From Bacteroidota bacterium (GTDB taxonomy: Bacteria > Bacteroidota > Bacteroidia > NS11-12g > UBA955), in assembly GCA_027488495.1 (NCBI GenBank), contig JAIYBO010000019.1, positions 1 to 20,607 on the forward strand: DNA of 20,607 bases, given 5' to 3'. This document shows, in pieces, positions 7,571 to 16,480 of this stretch. How positions within the stretch are numbered: position 1 is the stretch's first letter; each line of letters opens with the position of its first letter. Below the pieces are notes generated by a model. That model was given only the letters and a program-made list of their open reading frames with translations, did no database searches and had not been told where the DNA came from. The position numbers were made by a program, and so were the translations under genes.

Positions 7571-10500
7571 ATGAAAAAGTTATTACTTACCTTGATCAGT
7601 GCAATGTGCCTATACACCGTAGCGAATGCACAAACCTTTATCCAAGACCACCAAAAGTTTTTCTCCGGTCTCAAAATTGAACAATCTTCTCAGCCAAATT
7701 TGATTGATTTATCTGCGCCCCAAATTGATCCATCCCTTTACCGAGGGGGGCAACCTACAGAATTTGGTAATTTAGAAATCGCAGAGGAACTCACCCGAAT
7801 TATGCGCTACAGCGCACTGTCAAAACAATCCAACATTCCACGTTGGGACAGCCTCGTAAATTGGGCCTACCAACATCTAGAGCATGGCGTTCTACCCGCA
7901 TTGCTCATTGATCACCACTTCAATAAACTATCTGATTCCTTCTGGTTGAAACAAGCCTATAACTATGATACAGATAGCAATTGTATCAAGAAAGTTGGAC
8001 CTTGGAACAATTCAGACTTTACACAAGAAGACGTTTTTTACTTTATCCCCTTCTTCGCAAATATCCCCTTCAATGTGAATTCCATCATCTTAGACCAACG
8101 ATTTATCATTAGTCATAGAGAAATTGAATCCAACGTAACCATTGGAATAGATATAAACGGCCATAATCACAAACTCAATATCAATCAGCCAACACCCATT
8201 CAAGGAATTGTTTCTGGTATGAACGTATGCCATCTGTTCCTAGAAGCGGATACAAACAATGCCAGGTTCAACCACAACCCCGGGATACAAGTGATGTTGG
8301 GAAGCAACACAAAATTGCGTTTGGTAACCAAATTCCAACTTTATGTCACCAACCTCAAACCAGAATGGCAAACAATTACCGAGGGATTGCCAATCGACCA
8401 ATTCGAGGTGAAAACCTTTGTATCCAATGAAAACAACACCATAATACCCACAGGAGCAAAAGTGACCATCCACTATGGCAATGGTCCCAACGGCGTAAAC
8501 AACTGCCTTAAAAAACCCATCGTTTTTGTTGAAGGCATAGATTTCGGTTACAAAAACCGCCCCACCGGTTGTAAAGATGGAAAATGCGGGAACATGGGTT
8601 ATTTGGACCTGCTCAAAGGAAAACAATGGAATGTGGAAACCCAAAGTTGGTCTGATTGGGCGTCCATTGAATTCAGCCCAGCCATATTAAAACAATACAG
8701 AGATTCAGGATACGACATTGTATACATCGACTTTTATGATGGTGCAGATTATCTCCAAAACAATGCAGTTGTTACTTACCACGCAATCAAAGAAATCAGC
8801 AATCGATTGTGTGGCCAGCACATCCATGTTGTGGGCGCGTCCATGGGTGCGTTGGTTGCACGCAGGGCTTTAACCATGATCGAAAACGATACTGTGCAAC
8901 ATTGCATCAGAAGTTATACATCCTTTGATGGTCCCTTATTGGGTGCAAACATTCCAATCGCTTTACAATCTGCTCTCAATTATTACTCTGGTGTTAATGG
9001 ACGAATTGAAGATTTGAAAAGTCGCATGTTAGACCGCCCCGCATCAAAACAGATGCTCCTTATGCATTATCAAAACAATGATCAACCCCATGAACTTTTT
9101 AATCAGTTTATGGCCGATTCCTCCATGCAGGCATTTCCTAGTCAACCCTGGAAATTTGCCATCATCAATGGCAGCGATCAAATGGAATTCCAGCGTGCCG
9201 ATAACCTCCAATTGGTATTTCCTGGCGATTCTCTCATCCATTTCAACATCGCACAACCCTTGTTTGATAATGTAAGGCGTATTGCCAATCTACTCGGTGG
9301 TAAAGTGCTAAAAATCGTCGCCTCCACGCTACCTACATCAGACGCTAAACTGTTTACCTTCTCCCGTAAATCCAATACCCTTCCCTACGGAAAAGCCACT
9401 GTGGCAATCTTTAAAACCAGTTATACCAAAGAGAAACTTCACGTGGTAAATGATCAATTGGTGGGTATAGACCATCAAGCGGGCGGAAGGTCTTCTGCCA
9501 CACTTGATTTATTCAATTCATTACAGAAAAAACCTTGGTTGGTGTTTTCAGAGTTATACGTAGGCAACACTTGTTTCATTCCTACTTGGAGTGCCATTGG
9601 CAGCAGTTATGCCAAAAAACATCATCTCCAACCTTTGGAATATAGCATCGGCAAACAACCCCTTAGTCTTAAAAATACACCATTTCACGATTATTACTCT
9701 CAAAGCACCAACCAAGACCATGTTTTGTTCGAAAAATCACAAAATGGAAATGCTATTTGGCTGCTGAAAAAAATCATTTCAACTGAAAAACAGCAATACA
9801 ACCAAACCAATAAAAACACTTTCATCGGAAACACATTCGATAAATTCTTGGGTAGCATCACCGTTAAATCCGAGCAACAACTCGATATCAATTGTCATTA
9901 TACCACAAGTAAAATGAACCCCGCCGATATAAATGCGGTGTCACAACTCAACGAAAGAGTATTTGTTTTGGGGAATTGCCACAACGCCGAAATCCGCATC
10001 CAAAAAAATGCCACACTCAATCTGGGATCTGGAAACTCAAATCACCAAAACACCCTCTTACAATGCAAAGAAAAATCTAAAATCATCATAGAAAAGGGTG
10101 GAACCCTTAATCTGTTTGGCGGTAAATCAACTTTGAGAATTTTTAAAAATGCCCAACTGATACTCGAAGATGGCGCAACACTCAACATCCGTGATGGATC
10201 ACAATTGATTCTCGATGAAGGCAGCAAGTTTGAGATTGGAAACCAAGTAAATATTTTCATCAATGGAAAAAATGCCATCATACACGTAAAAGGGGAGTTG
10301 TCGCTTTCACAAAACGCAACCCTTCAAGTGCGGAGCGAAAAAGGAATGGAAACCGGCATGCTCAAATTAAGCCATGTTGGAGGTGGATTCGGAACATGTA
10401 AAATAACTGGAGGAGGGCATGCAAAATTACTTGTATATGGCAATGATGCACAAGCTTCTACCGTATTACAAATTGAAGGCAATATCAACACCCATAAGGT

Positions 10501-11722
10501 GTTCGACACTATAGCCATGCAACGTGCAAATGTGAAATTTGCCAACAACAGCAGTTTGTTGGTATCGGGTTACGTGCAAATTGAAAATTGTGGGTTTTCA
10601 CCTACCGATTGGTCAAAATACAGCCAAAATGGCCTTGTTGTAAAATCCGGCAAGCTGGTCTTATCGGGGTCAGAGTTTTCAAAACTAAACACCGGCCTCC
10701 AAATTCAATCATCTTGCAAAGCAGTGGTCCAAAACAATCGCTTTTTGTCTTGTGCAACCGCACTCTTAACAGAATCATCAGGTGTGAAAATCAAAAATTG
10801 CACCTTCAAAAACAACACCGTAGGCATTGAAATCTTCGGGAATGAAAGCCTCGATTCCATCATGTTGTCAAACTTCACCAACAATGAAACTGGGATTTAT
10901 TCCTCAGCCGAAAGTGTATATAATCCCCTACATGTGTTAGAGTCACAATTTTATCAAAATACCACTGGTATCAACACCCAAAAAAGACCCGTGGCTTTGG
11001 CCTGTTGTATTTTTGGTTACAATACCTACGCAATAAAAGCTTCGGAAACCACAGTTATTGCTGGTGCGCATTCACAAATCAAGGCAAACAACGATACGCT
11101 GAAATGTGGCAATAACACGTTTGCCCACTCCCAAAAAACCAGCATCCAACTCAATGGAAGTAGCGTCTTTTTAGATGGCAATAACAACTTTTTGGCAAAA
11201 AGTTCAGCAAAGCCTGAAGACAAAATTCAAATCAGCGGTTTTCTGCCAACGCCAAAACAAAGCCCAAATGGCACTCTGTCTACCAGTCTAAATACCGGAA
11301 CCAATCACTGGTTTCCTTTGGATGCAAATGACAACTCAGATTCCATCCAAGAAAAGTATTTGGCCGTTGGTACCATTGATATCGGTGGAAGATGGTATGA
11401 GGTAAATGCGATTTCCAAACAAAAAAGCAAATTAAACACACTCTGCTTTGACCCCTACAATTCGCTGGATGTAACAAAACGTTCAAAGTACAACGACCCA
11501 AACGGCGAAGAAAATCAAACATCATTGGAATCAGAAACTTCACTCATTTTGAAAATCCCCAAAGAAGCCAAAATTTATACCATAGATGGCAGAATGATTA
11601 CCGAAAACCCATTTAAATCCAACTGGTTCGATGGCCTAAGCGAAGGATTCTATTTTGTACATTGGACAAATGAAAACCATGAATCGATTGCCCGTAAAGT
11701 TTTTATTGCATCGAAACAATGA
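7571..11722 (+). CDS. Secreted multidomain protein: alpha/beta-hydrolase, beta-helix and T9SS sorting domain
   Basis: The 1383-residue protein has a signal peptide (1-20, cleavage after VANA). Residues about 25-310 are an uncharacterised N-terminal region. Residues about 315-660 look like a lipase/PGAP1-type alpha/beta-hydrolase: KPIVFVEGIDFG at 315-326, the nucleophile elbow GASMG at 422-426 (S424), SFDGPLLGANIP at 451-462, and a possible catalytic His at H634 (GIDHQAGGR). Residues about 795-1215 are short repeating segments rich in N/G with alternating hydrophobics (e.g. NCTFKNNTVGIEIFGN), typical of a right-handed parallel beta-helix. The last ~65 residues (KIYTIDGRMI, then LSEGFYFVHW and ARKVFIA) are a type-A T9SS C-terminal domain, so it should cross the outer membrane by T9SS and be attached or released. 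Substrate (lipid ester, polymer or other) is unknown. It appears monocistronic; the HTH gene is divergent. Confidence 0.85.
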   Translation: MKKLLLTLISAMCLYTVANAQTFIQDHQKFFSGLKIEQSSQPNLIDLSAPQIDPSLYRGGQPTEFGNLEIAEELTRIMRYSALSKQSNIPRWDSLVNWAYQHLEHGVLPALLIDHHFNKLSDSFWLKQAYNYDTDSNCIKKVGPWNNSDFTQEDVFYFIPFFANIPFNVNSIILDQRFIISHREIESNVTIGIDINGHNHKLNINQPTPIQGIVSGMNVCHLFLEADTNNARFNHNPGIQVMLGSNTKLRLVTKFQLYVTNLKPEWQTITEGLPIDQFEVKTFVSNENNTIIPTGAKVTIHYGNGPNGVNNCLKKPIVFVEGIDFGYKNRPTGCKDGKCGNMGYLDLLKGKQWNVETQSWSDWASIEFSPAILKQYRDSGYDIVYIDFYDGADYLQNNAVVTYHAIKEISNRLCGQHIHVVGASMGALVARRALTMIENDTVQHCIRSYTSFDGPLLGANIPIALQSALNYYSGVNGRIEDLKSRMLDRPASKQMLLMHYQNNDQPHELFNQFMADSSMQAFPSQPWKFAIINGSDQMEFQRADNLQLVFPGDSLIHFNIAQPLFDNVRRIANLLGGKVLKIVASTLPTSDAKLFTFSRKSNTLPYGKATVAIFKTSYTKEKLHVVNDQLVGIDHQAGGRSSATLDLFNSLQKKPWLVFSELYVGNTCFIPTWSAIGSSYAKKHHLQPLEYSIGKQPLSLKNTPFHDYYSQSTNQDHVLFEKSQNGNAIWLLKKIISTEKQQYNQTNKNTFIGNTFDKFLGSITVKSEQQLDINCHYTTSKMNPADINAVSQLNERVFVLGNCHNAEIRIQKNATLNLGSGNSNHQNTLLQCKEKSKIIIEKGGTLNLFGGKSTLRIFKNAQLILEDGATLNIRDGSQLILDEGSKFEIGNQVNIFINGKNAIIHVKGELSLSQNATLQVRSEKGMETGMLKLSHVGGGFGTCKITGGGHAKLLVYGNDAQASTVLQIEGNINTHKVFDTIAMQRANVKFANNSSLLVSGYVQIENCGFSPTDWSKYSQNGLVVKSGKLVLSGSEFSKLNTGLQIQSSCKAVVQNNRFLSCATALLTESSGVKIKNCTFKNNTVGIEIFGNESLDSIMLSNFTNNETGIYSSAESVYNPLHVLESQFYQNTTGINTQKRPVALACCIFGYNTYAIKASETTVIAGAHSQIKANNDTLKCGNNTFAHSQKTSIQLNGSSVFLDGNNNFLAKSSAKPEDKIQISGFLPTPKQSPNGTLSTSLNTGTNHWFPLDANDNSDSIQEKYLAVGTIDIGGRWYEVNAISKQKSKLNTLCFDPYNSLDVTKRSKYNDPNGEENQTSLESETSLILKIPKEAKIYTIDGRMITENPFKSNWFDGLSEGFYFVHWTNENHESIARKVFIASKQ

Positions 11723-11785
11723 TAACCACTTAGACAATCAATCAAACCGTTGATAACAAAGACATTCAAAACCCGTGGTTGAGCG

Positions 11786-11793
11786 TAATTTTG
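11786..11793 (+). promoter_or_regulatory. -7 promoter box (TAATTTTG) for the MBL/lpxK/gldH/yifB operon
   Basis: TAATTTTG is an exact match to TAnnTTTG and ends 4 bases (TGAG) before the ATG at 11798, the same spacing as for rsmI and the coiled-coil gene. No TTTG or TTG is present 17-23 bases upstream, so the -33 element is weak. Transcription would start at or next to the start codon. Confidence 0.5.
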
Positions 11794-11797
11794 TGAG

Positions 11798-13222
11798 ATG
11801 AAAATTACTTTTTGGGGTGCAGCTCGACAGGTTACAGGCAGTATGCATTTATTAGAACTACCTAGTGGCACACGGGTTTTGATTGATTGTGGATTGGATT
11901 ATGAAAAACGAAAAGAATTTGAAGAAAGAAATGCGAATTTCCCCTTTGATCCTAAATCCATTGATCTTTTGATATTAACGCATGCCCATATCGACCACTC
12001 TGGGAATGTACCCAATTTAGTTCGACAAGGCTTCAACGGCAAAATTGTAGGGACAGAACCCACATTAGAGCTGAGTGATTTTTTGTTGCACGATAGCTTG
12101 AACATTCAAAGAATGGAAATGGCAGCAAAGCAAAAGACCATTTGGAAAAACAGCGGTAAAAAATTCAACAAAGGCAAAATGCCGAAAGTGCAAACCCTGT
12201 ATACCAAAAAACACATCACCGAAATGCTCGATCAATCTGTTTGTCTGCCTTACAATGTAGATTACCAGTATAGCGATGAGCTTACATTGAGTTTGCATGA
12301 GGCCGGGCATATTTTGGGCGCAGCAAGCGTTCGTTTTTCTATCAAACACAACAACAAAACAACAGTTGTTGGCTTCACCGGGGATTTGGGAAATGCAAAT
12401 TCCAAATTGGTACCAAACCCCGTGCCCATGAAGAACCTCAATTATCTGATTTCTGAAAGTACTTACGGCGGTCGTAAACATCAAAGCGATTCTAGAAATG
12501 CTGAAGATGCCATGTTGGAAGAAATCATCGATACCTGTGTTACACGTGGAGGTAAGTTGGTTATACCTGCCTTCAGTGTGGGTAGAACGCAAGCCATTAT
12601 TTTCACCATTCACCAATTGTATAGGGCTGGTCGATTGCCAGAAATCCCCATTTTCACAGACAGCCCCTTGGCCATTAAAAGCACCAAGGTGTACCAACAC
12701 AATGTGGAATTCCTCAATGAAGAAGCGGTTGAATTTCAACAAAAACATGGCTCATTGTTCGACTTCCCTTTGTTACAAGTCATTGAAGATGAAAAAGAAA
12801 GTGAGTTGTTGAGCGTAATGAATACACCTTGTGTGATCATCAGTGCCGCTGGCATGGTTGAAGGAGGTAGAATACAAATGCACGTTCGCAACAATGTTGG
12901 CTTCTCAGAAAACACCATTTTGATCGCAGGTTTTTGTGCCGAGGGCACCCTAGGTCACCGCCTTTTGTCCGGTCAAGATTTCGTTGAAATCAATAGAAAA
13001 CCTAGGCCCGTACACGCCAAAATCAAACGTACAGATGTTTTCAGCGCACACCCTGATCATCAACAAATGGTGACCTATTTTGAAGAATCTAACCCTAAAG
13101 GCGACCTGAAAAATATTTTCCTTGTTCACGGCGATGAAACACAAATGGGCATTCTTGCCAATGATGTGAAACATACCCAAGTTACACTGCCCGAAAAAGG
13201 CCAATCTTTTGAATTGAATTGA
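11798..13222 (+). CDS. Beta-CASP metallo-beta-lactamase ribonuclease (CPSF73/Ysh1-like)
   Basis: The 474-residue protein belongs to the metallo-beta-lactamase/beta-CASP family of zinc-dependent RNA nucleases (bacterial relatives of CPSF73/Ysh1). The metal-binding motif HAHIDH is at 62-67; further ligands are H171 in EAGHILGA and D196 in FTGDLG. The beta-CASP cap is inserted after about residue 205, with SESTYGG at 219-225 and FTDSPLA at 286-292. The C-terminal RNA-specificity part shows SAAGMVEGGR at 349-358, FSAHPDH at 415-421 and VHGDE at 443-447. The role is probably RNA maturation or turnover; the exact substrate is not known from sequence. It is the first gene of a four-gene operon, and its TGA overlaps the TTG start of lpxK by four bases. 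Confidence 0.93.
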   Translation: MKITFWGAARQVTGSMHLLELPSGTRVLIDCGLDYEKRKEFEERNANFPFDPKSIDLLILTHAHIDHSGNVPNLVRQGFNGKIVGTEPTLELSDFLLHDSLNIQRMEMAAKQKTIWKNSGKKFNKGKMPKVQTLYTKKHITEMLDQSVCLPYNVDYQYSDELTLSLHEAGHILGAASVRFSIKHNNKTTVVGFTGDLGNANSKLVPNPVPMKNLNYLISESTYGGRKHQSDSRNAEDAMLEEIIDTCVTRGGKLVIPAFSVGRTQAIIFTIHQLYRAGRLPEIPIFTDSPLAIKSTKVYQHNVEFLNEEAVEFQQKHGSLFDFPLLQVIEDEKESELLSVMNTPCVIISAAGMVEGGRIQMHVRNNVGFSENTILIAGFCAEGTLGHRLLSGQDFVEINRKPRPVHAKIKRTDVFSAHPDHQQMVTYFEESNPKGDLKNIFLVHGDETQMGILANDVKHTQVTLPEKGQSFELN

Positions 13223-14355
13223 TTCTATTAACAAGGAAAATATTGCTTCTGCCTTTGGGTTTGATTTGGGGCACAATCGCACAAATCAAAAGGAGCATTT
13301 ATTCCATGTTAAAATGGACCTCTCGCCCTACGCCAATTTCAATTGTAATTGGCAATATAAATGTCGGGGGCTTGGGAAAAACGCCAACACTCATTTGGAT
13401 ATTCAAACAATTGGTGGATTTGGGCTTACCACCTCAAACCATCGGTGTTTTATCTCGGGGTTATGGACGAAAGTCGAAAGGATTTCTCCCTGTGGATCAA
13501 ACACAAAACGCCTCAACCGTTGGGGATGAACCCCTAGAAATTTTCCAAGAGGTTCAACGCCATGTAAATCTATCTATCCCCTTTGCCGTTTGTGAAAATA
13601 GACCTCTGGGTATCAATCTTTTAAAGGCGAAAAATCCTGATTTACAGGTTGTTTTGCTCGATGATGGATTTCAACATCTTAAGCTCAATCATCACGCCAG
13701 TATTTTACTTTGCGACTATCAAAAACCATTTACCAATGATTTGCCTTTACCTGCTGGTAACCTCAGAGAATTTCCATTTGCAAGTAATTCAGCAAAAACA
13801 ATACTTGTCACCAATTGCCCATCCAATTTAACAGAAACAGAAGCACTCCTTTTCAAAAAAAACCTGTCGAAACATATGGCAAAATGGAACTTGTTGGGCC
13901 AGTTGTTTTTGATAAAACAAAAATCTCCGCTATGGGAAAATCATGTGGGATTCCTGTCAAGTAAAACAAGTGATCCCATACACCATCACACCCTTGAATC
14001 ACTGAAATCCGGTGCCAAAATCATCTTGATCACCGGAATTGCAAAACCCTATCGCGTTGCATCGCAGCTAACAAATTTTTCCATATTGGAACACGTTCAG
14101 TTTCCGGATCACCACAACTTTACACAAGAAAATGTAAATCACTTCATGGCCAAATTCAATGATTTTGTTAGGCAATTCCCAGAAGCAGCAATTGTAACAA
14201 CCCGGAAAGATTATTTCAGACTACAATCACTCAATGGAATAACCAAAACCCTTCCTCTATTTTTGGTTCATGTTGAAATCTACCCCCTTTTAAACACCCA
14301 AGAACTCATTAACTCCACCTTAAAAAACATTTTACATGAAAACACAATCAATTAA
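13219..14355 (+). CDS. lpxK: Tetraacyldisaccharide 4'-kinase
   Basis: LpxK phosphorylates the 4' position of the lipid A precursor at the inner membrane. The 378 residues contain an N-terminal hydrophobic helix (about 6-22), the Walker A GNINVGGLGKTP at 45-56, LSRGYGRK at 78-85, GDEP at 102-105, the DDGFQH motif at 148-153 and LPAGNLREF at 177-185. Further on are LITGIAKP, PDHHNFT and TTRKDYFR, all family hallmarks. The start is a TTG at 13219, overlapping the upstream stop as TTGA; there is no ATG before residue 30, inside the conserved region, and the resulting N-terminus (MILLTRKILLLPLGLIWG) fits the usual LpxK beginning. Its 3' end overlaps gldH by 20 bases. Translation is therefore probably coupled on both sides. 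Confidence 0.95.
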   Translation: MILLTRKILLLPLGLIWGTIAQIKRSIYSMLKWTSRPTPISIVIGNINVGGLGKTPTLIWIFKQLVDLGLPPQTIGVLSRGYGRKSKGFLPVDQTQNASTVGDEPLEIFQEVQRHVNLSIPFAVCENRPLGINLLKAKNPDLQVVLLDDGFQHLKLNHHASILLCDYQKPFTNDLPLPAGNLREFPFASNSAKTILVTNCPSNLTETEALLFKKNLSKHMAKWNLLGQLFLIKQKSPLWENHVGFLSSKTSDPIHHHTLESLKSGAKIILITGIAKPYRVASQLTNFSILEHVQFPDHHNFTQENVNHFMAKFNDFVRQFPEAAIVTTRKDYFRLQSLNGITKTLPLFLVHVEIYPLLNTQELINSTLKNILHENTIN

Positions 14356-14827
14356 GATTTACTTATTTTCTCTATCTATACTTCTTGCCACCGCTTTCAC
14401 CCATTGTGGGTTGCCCCAAAATACCATCGCTGAAGAATTTCAACCAATTCCTTCAAGTACATGGAAGTGGAAGGATTCCAAAACCTTTACCTTCACCGTA
14501 GATGATAGCACCCATTATTACAATTTATCCATTGGTTTGAGAATAAACGGCACATATGCCTACAGCAACATTTGGCTCATCTCACAATTGAGAGGAAACA
14601 ACTTAAATAATAAAAAACAAATACAAATTGAACTGGCAGATCAAACCGGTCGGTGGTTGGGCGAAGGTATGTCGAACCTCATTACCTACGAAAAACCCAT
14701 CGTCATTCAACAAAAATTACCCATCGGCACTTATACCTGGTCACTGTCTCAAAATATGCGAGATGAATCACTTCAAGGCGTATCCGATATTGGCATCAAA
14801 GTAGAAAAAGGACAACCGATTCTCTAA
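14336..14827 (+). CDS. gldH: Gliding motility lipoprotein GldH
   Basis: GldH is a lipoprotein needed for gliding and linked to type IX secretion in Bacteroidota. The 163-residue product has a lipoprotein-type signal (hydrophobic 8-20, cysteine at 24) and the family pattern: FQPIPSSTWKWKDSKTF, a YNLSIGLRINGTYAYSNIWL block at about 62-81, and LADQTGRWLGEGMSN at about 100-114. The lipobox is unusual, with FTH before C24 in place of the usual L-S/A-G/A. The start overlaps the last 20 bases of lpxK and yifB follows after 16 bases, so it is an internal operon gene. Its presence agrees with the T9SS-targeted protein encoded just upstream, and suggests a gliding or T9SS-bearing host. Confidence 0.85.
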   Translation: MKTQSIKIYLFSLSILLATAFTHCGLPQNTIAEEFQPIPSSTWKWKDSKTFTFTVDDSTHYYNLSIGLRINGTYAYSNIWLISQLRGNNLNNKKQIQIELADQTGRWLGEGMSNLITYEKPIVIQQKLPIGTYTWSLSQNMRDESLQGVSDIGIKVEKGQPIL

Positions 14828-14843
14828 GTAATCATTCAATCTT

Positions 14844-16412
14844 ATGGTAGTGAAAGGATATGCAGCCGCATTGTCGGGTGTAGAGGGAATTGTTGTTACT
14901 GTTGAAGCCAGTAGCGTGCCCTTTCAAAGCGAAATGAGTATGACAAGCATCATCGGCTTGCCAGACCATTCAATAAAAGAAAGCCTCTTTCGATGCGTTT
15001 CAGCGATAGAACACTCAGGCTATGAAACCATCCGTCAAAAGCAAATCATCAGCCTATCTCCCGCAAACCTTCGAAAAGAGGGCTCAGGCTACGACGTTTC
15101 TATCGCCATCGCCATGCTGGCAATGAGTTTTCAAATACCAGAGAAATTGCTCAACCAATATATTGTTATGGGTGAACTCGCATTAGACGGACAGGTAAAA
15201 CCAGTGAAAGGCGTTTTAAGCATGGCCATTTTGGCAAAAAAGGAAGGTTTTAAAGGACTAATCATTCCCAAATCCAACACCAGTGAGGCCTGCGTAATTT
15301 CCGATATTGATATAATCGGCGTAGAATCACTGAGAGATACAGCTGAGTTTTTGGCCGGAAGAAAACAAATTGCTCCAACTAAAAAACAATCCATCCATCC
15401 TATAACAAATACGTTGGGACCCCAATTTGCCGATGTCCGCGGACAACAAACCGTGAAACGGGCACTTGAAATTGCTTGCGCGGGTGGACATAATGCAATT
15501 CTCATAGGCCCCCCAGGTGCTGGAAAAACCATGTTGGCCCACAGCATTCATAGCATTCTGCCACCAATGACCCTCGAGGAATCACTGGAAACCACACAAA
15601 TACACTCTATTTCCGGAACGCTTGAAACCTACAACAATCAACAGGGCCTAATCACACAACGCATTGTGAGAAGCCCACACCACACCGCATCGCAAACCGC
15701 TCTCGTAGGGGGTGGTGCCTACCCAATGCCGGGTGAAATTTCCCTCGCACACAATGGCGTTTTGTTTCTCGATGAACTTCCCGAATTCCAAAGAAATGCC
15801 CTAGAGTCGATGCGACAGCCTCTCGAAGATAAAGAAATACACCTTTCTCGAACCAAATTGAGCGTTCGATACCCTTCAAACTTCATGTTAATTGCCAGCA
15901 TGAACCCTTGTCCGTGTGGATATTACAACCATCCAAAAGTCGATTGTAAATGTCCCCCAGGTAGCATTGCGAAATATTTAAGTAAAATCAGCGGGCCTCT
16001 TTTGGATCGTATCGACATACACATTGCCATTGCGCCTTTGGATTTTGAGGATTTAACCAACACCGCTAGCTCAACAAAAGATCAAGAGTTACAAATAGCC
16101 ATTCAACAACGCGTTCAACATGCGAGAATTACTCAAAAAGAGAGATTTCAATGCCTAAATATTCCTTCTGTTCACAACAACAGCCAAATCCCAAGCAAAA
16201 ATTTAACCCAAATTTGCGCACTCGATTCCACCTGTAAAGAACTGTTAAAGAATGCCATGGACAAATACAACCTGAGCGCAAGGGCTTATCACAGAATCAT
16301 CCGGGTAGCACGCACCATCGCAGATGTTGAAAATGAAAAGGCCATTCAACGTCACCATATTGCAGAAGCCATTCAATATCGATGCCTCGACAAAAACACT
16401 TGGGGTATTTAA
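14844..16412 (+). CDS. yifB: YifB/ComM-family Mg-chelatase-like AAA+ ATPase
   Basis: Members of this family include ComM, a hexameric helicase that promotes branch migration during natural transformation. The 522 residues show the usual order: an N-terminal ChlI/Lon-protease-like domain (1-170; IIGLPDHSIKES at 36-47, LSPANLRKEGSGYD at 71-84), an AAA+ core with Walker A GPPGAGKT at 222-229, Walker B VLFLDE at 306-311, four cysteines at 356, 358, 368 and 370 (NPCPCG ... DCKC), an arginine finger R389 in GPLLDRID, and a C-terminal helical domain with LSARAYHRIIRVARTIAD. All ATPase residues are intact. It ends the plus-strand operon and is convergent with galE, 68 bases apart; I see no clear terminator between them. 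Confidence 0.94.
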   Translation: MVVKGYAAALSGVEGIVVTVEASSVPFQSEMSMTSIIGLPDHSIKESLFRCVSAIEHSGYETIRQKQIISLSPANLRKEGSGYDVSIAIAMLAMSFQIPEKLLNQYIVMGELALDGQVKPVKGVLSMAILAKKEGFKGLIIPKSNTSEACVISDIDIIGVESLRDTAEFLAGRKQIAPTKKQSIHPITNTLGPQFADVRGQQTVKRALEIACAGGHNAILIGPPGAGKTMLAHSIHSILPPMTLEESLETTQIHSISGTLETYNNQQGLITQRIVRSPHHTASQTALVGGGAYPMPGEISLAHNGVLFLDELPEFQRNALESMRQPLEDKEIHLSRTKLSVRYPSNFMLIASMNPCPCGYYNHPKVDCKCPPGSIAKYLSKISGPLLDRIDIHIAIAPLDFEDLTNTASSTKDQELQIAIQQRVQHARITQKERFQCLNIPSVHNNSQIPSKNLTQICALDSTCKELLKNAMDKYNLSARAYHRIIRVARTIADVENEKAIQRHHIAEAIQYRCLDKNTWGI

Positions 16413-16480
16413 AAGACCCGAAAATGTTCTAAAAATGACCACGTCGGTTGCGTAAAGAAATATCAAATTGATGATTTGGA

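Noticed and set aside
11723..11785. Possible terminator after the secreted hydrolase (ATCAA ... TTGAT)
   Set aside because: Only a 5-bp AT-rich stem without a following T-run.
12065..12748. 227-codon minus-strand frame opposite the MBL nuclease
   Set aside because: The plus-strand gene has all metal-binding motifs; the antisense product matches nothing and has no promoter or start signal.
16413..16480. Possible bidirectional terminator between yifB and galE (imperfect AAATATCAA / TTGATGATTT hairpin)
   Set aside because: The stem is AT-rich, bulged and lacks a T-run next to it; I could not support it as a terminator.
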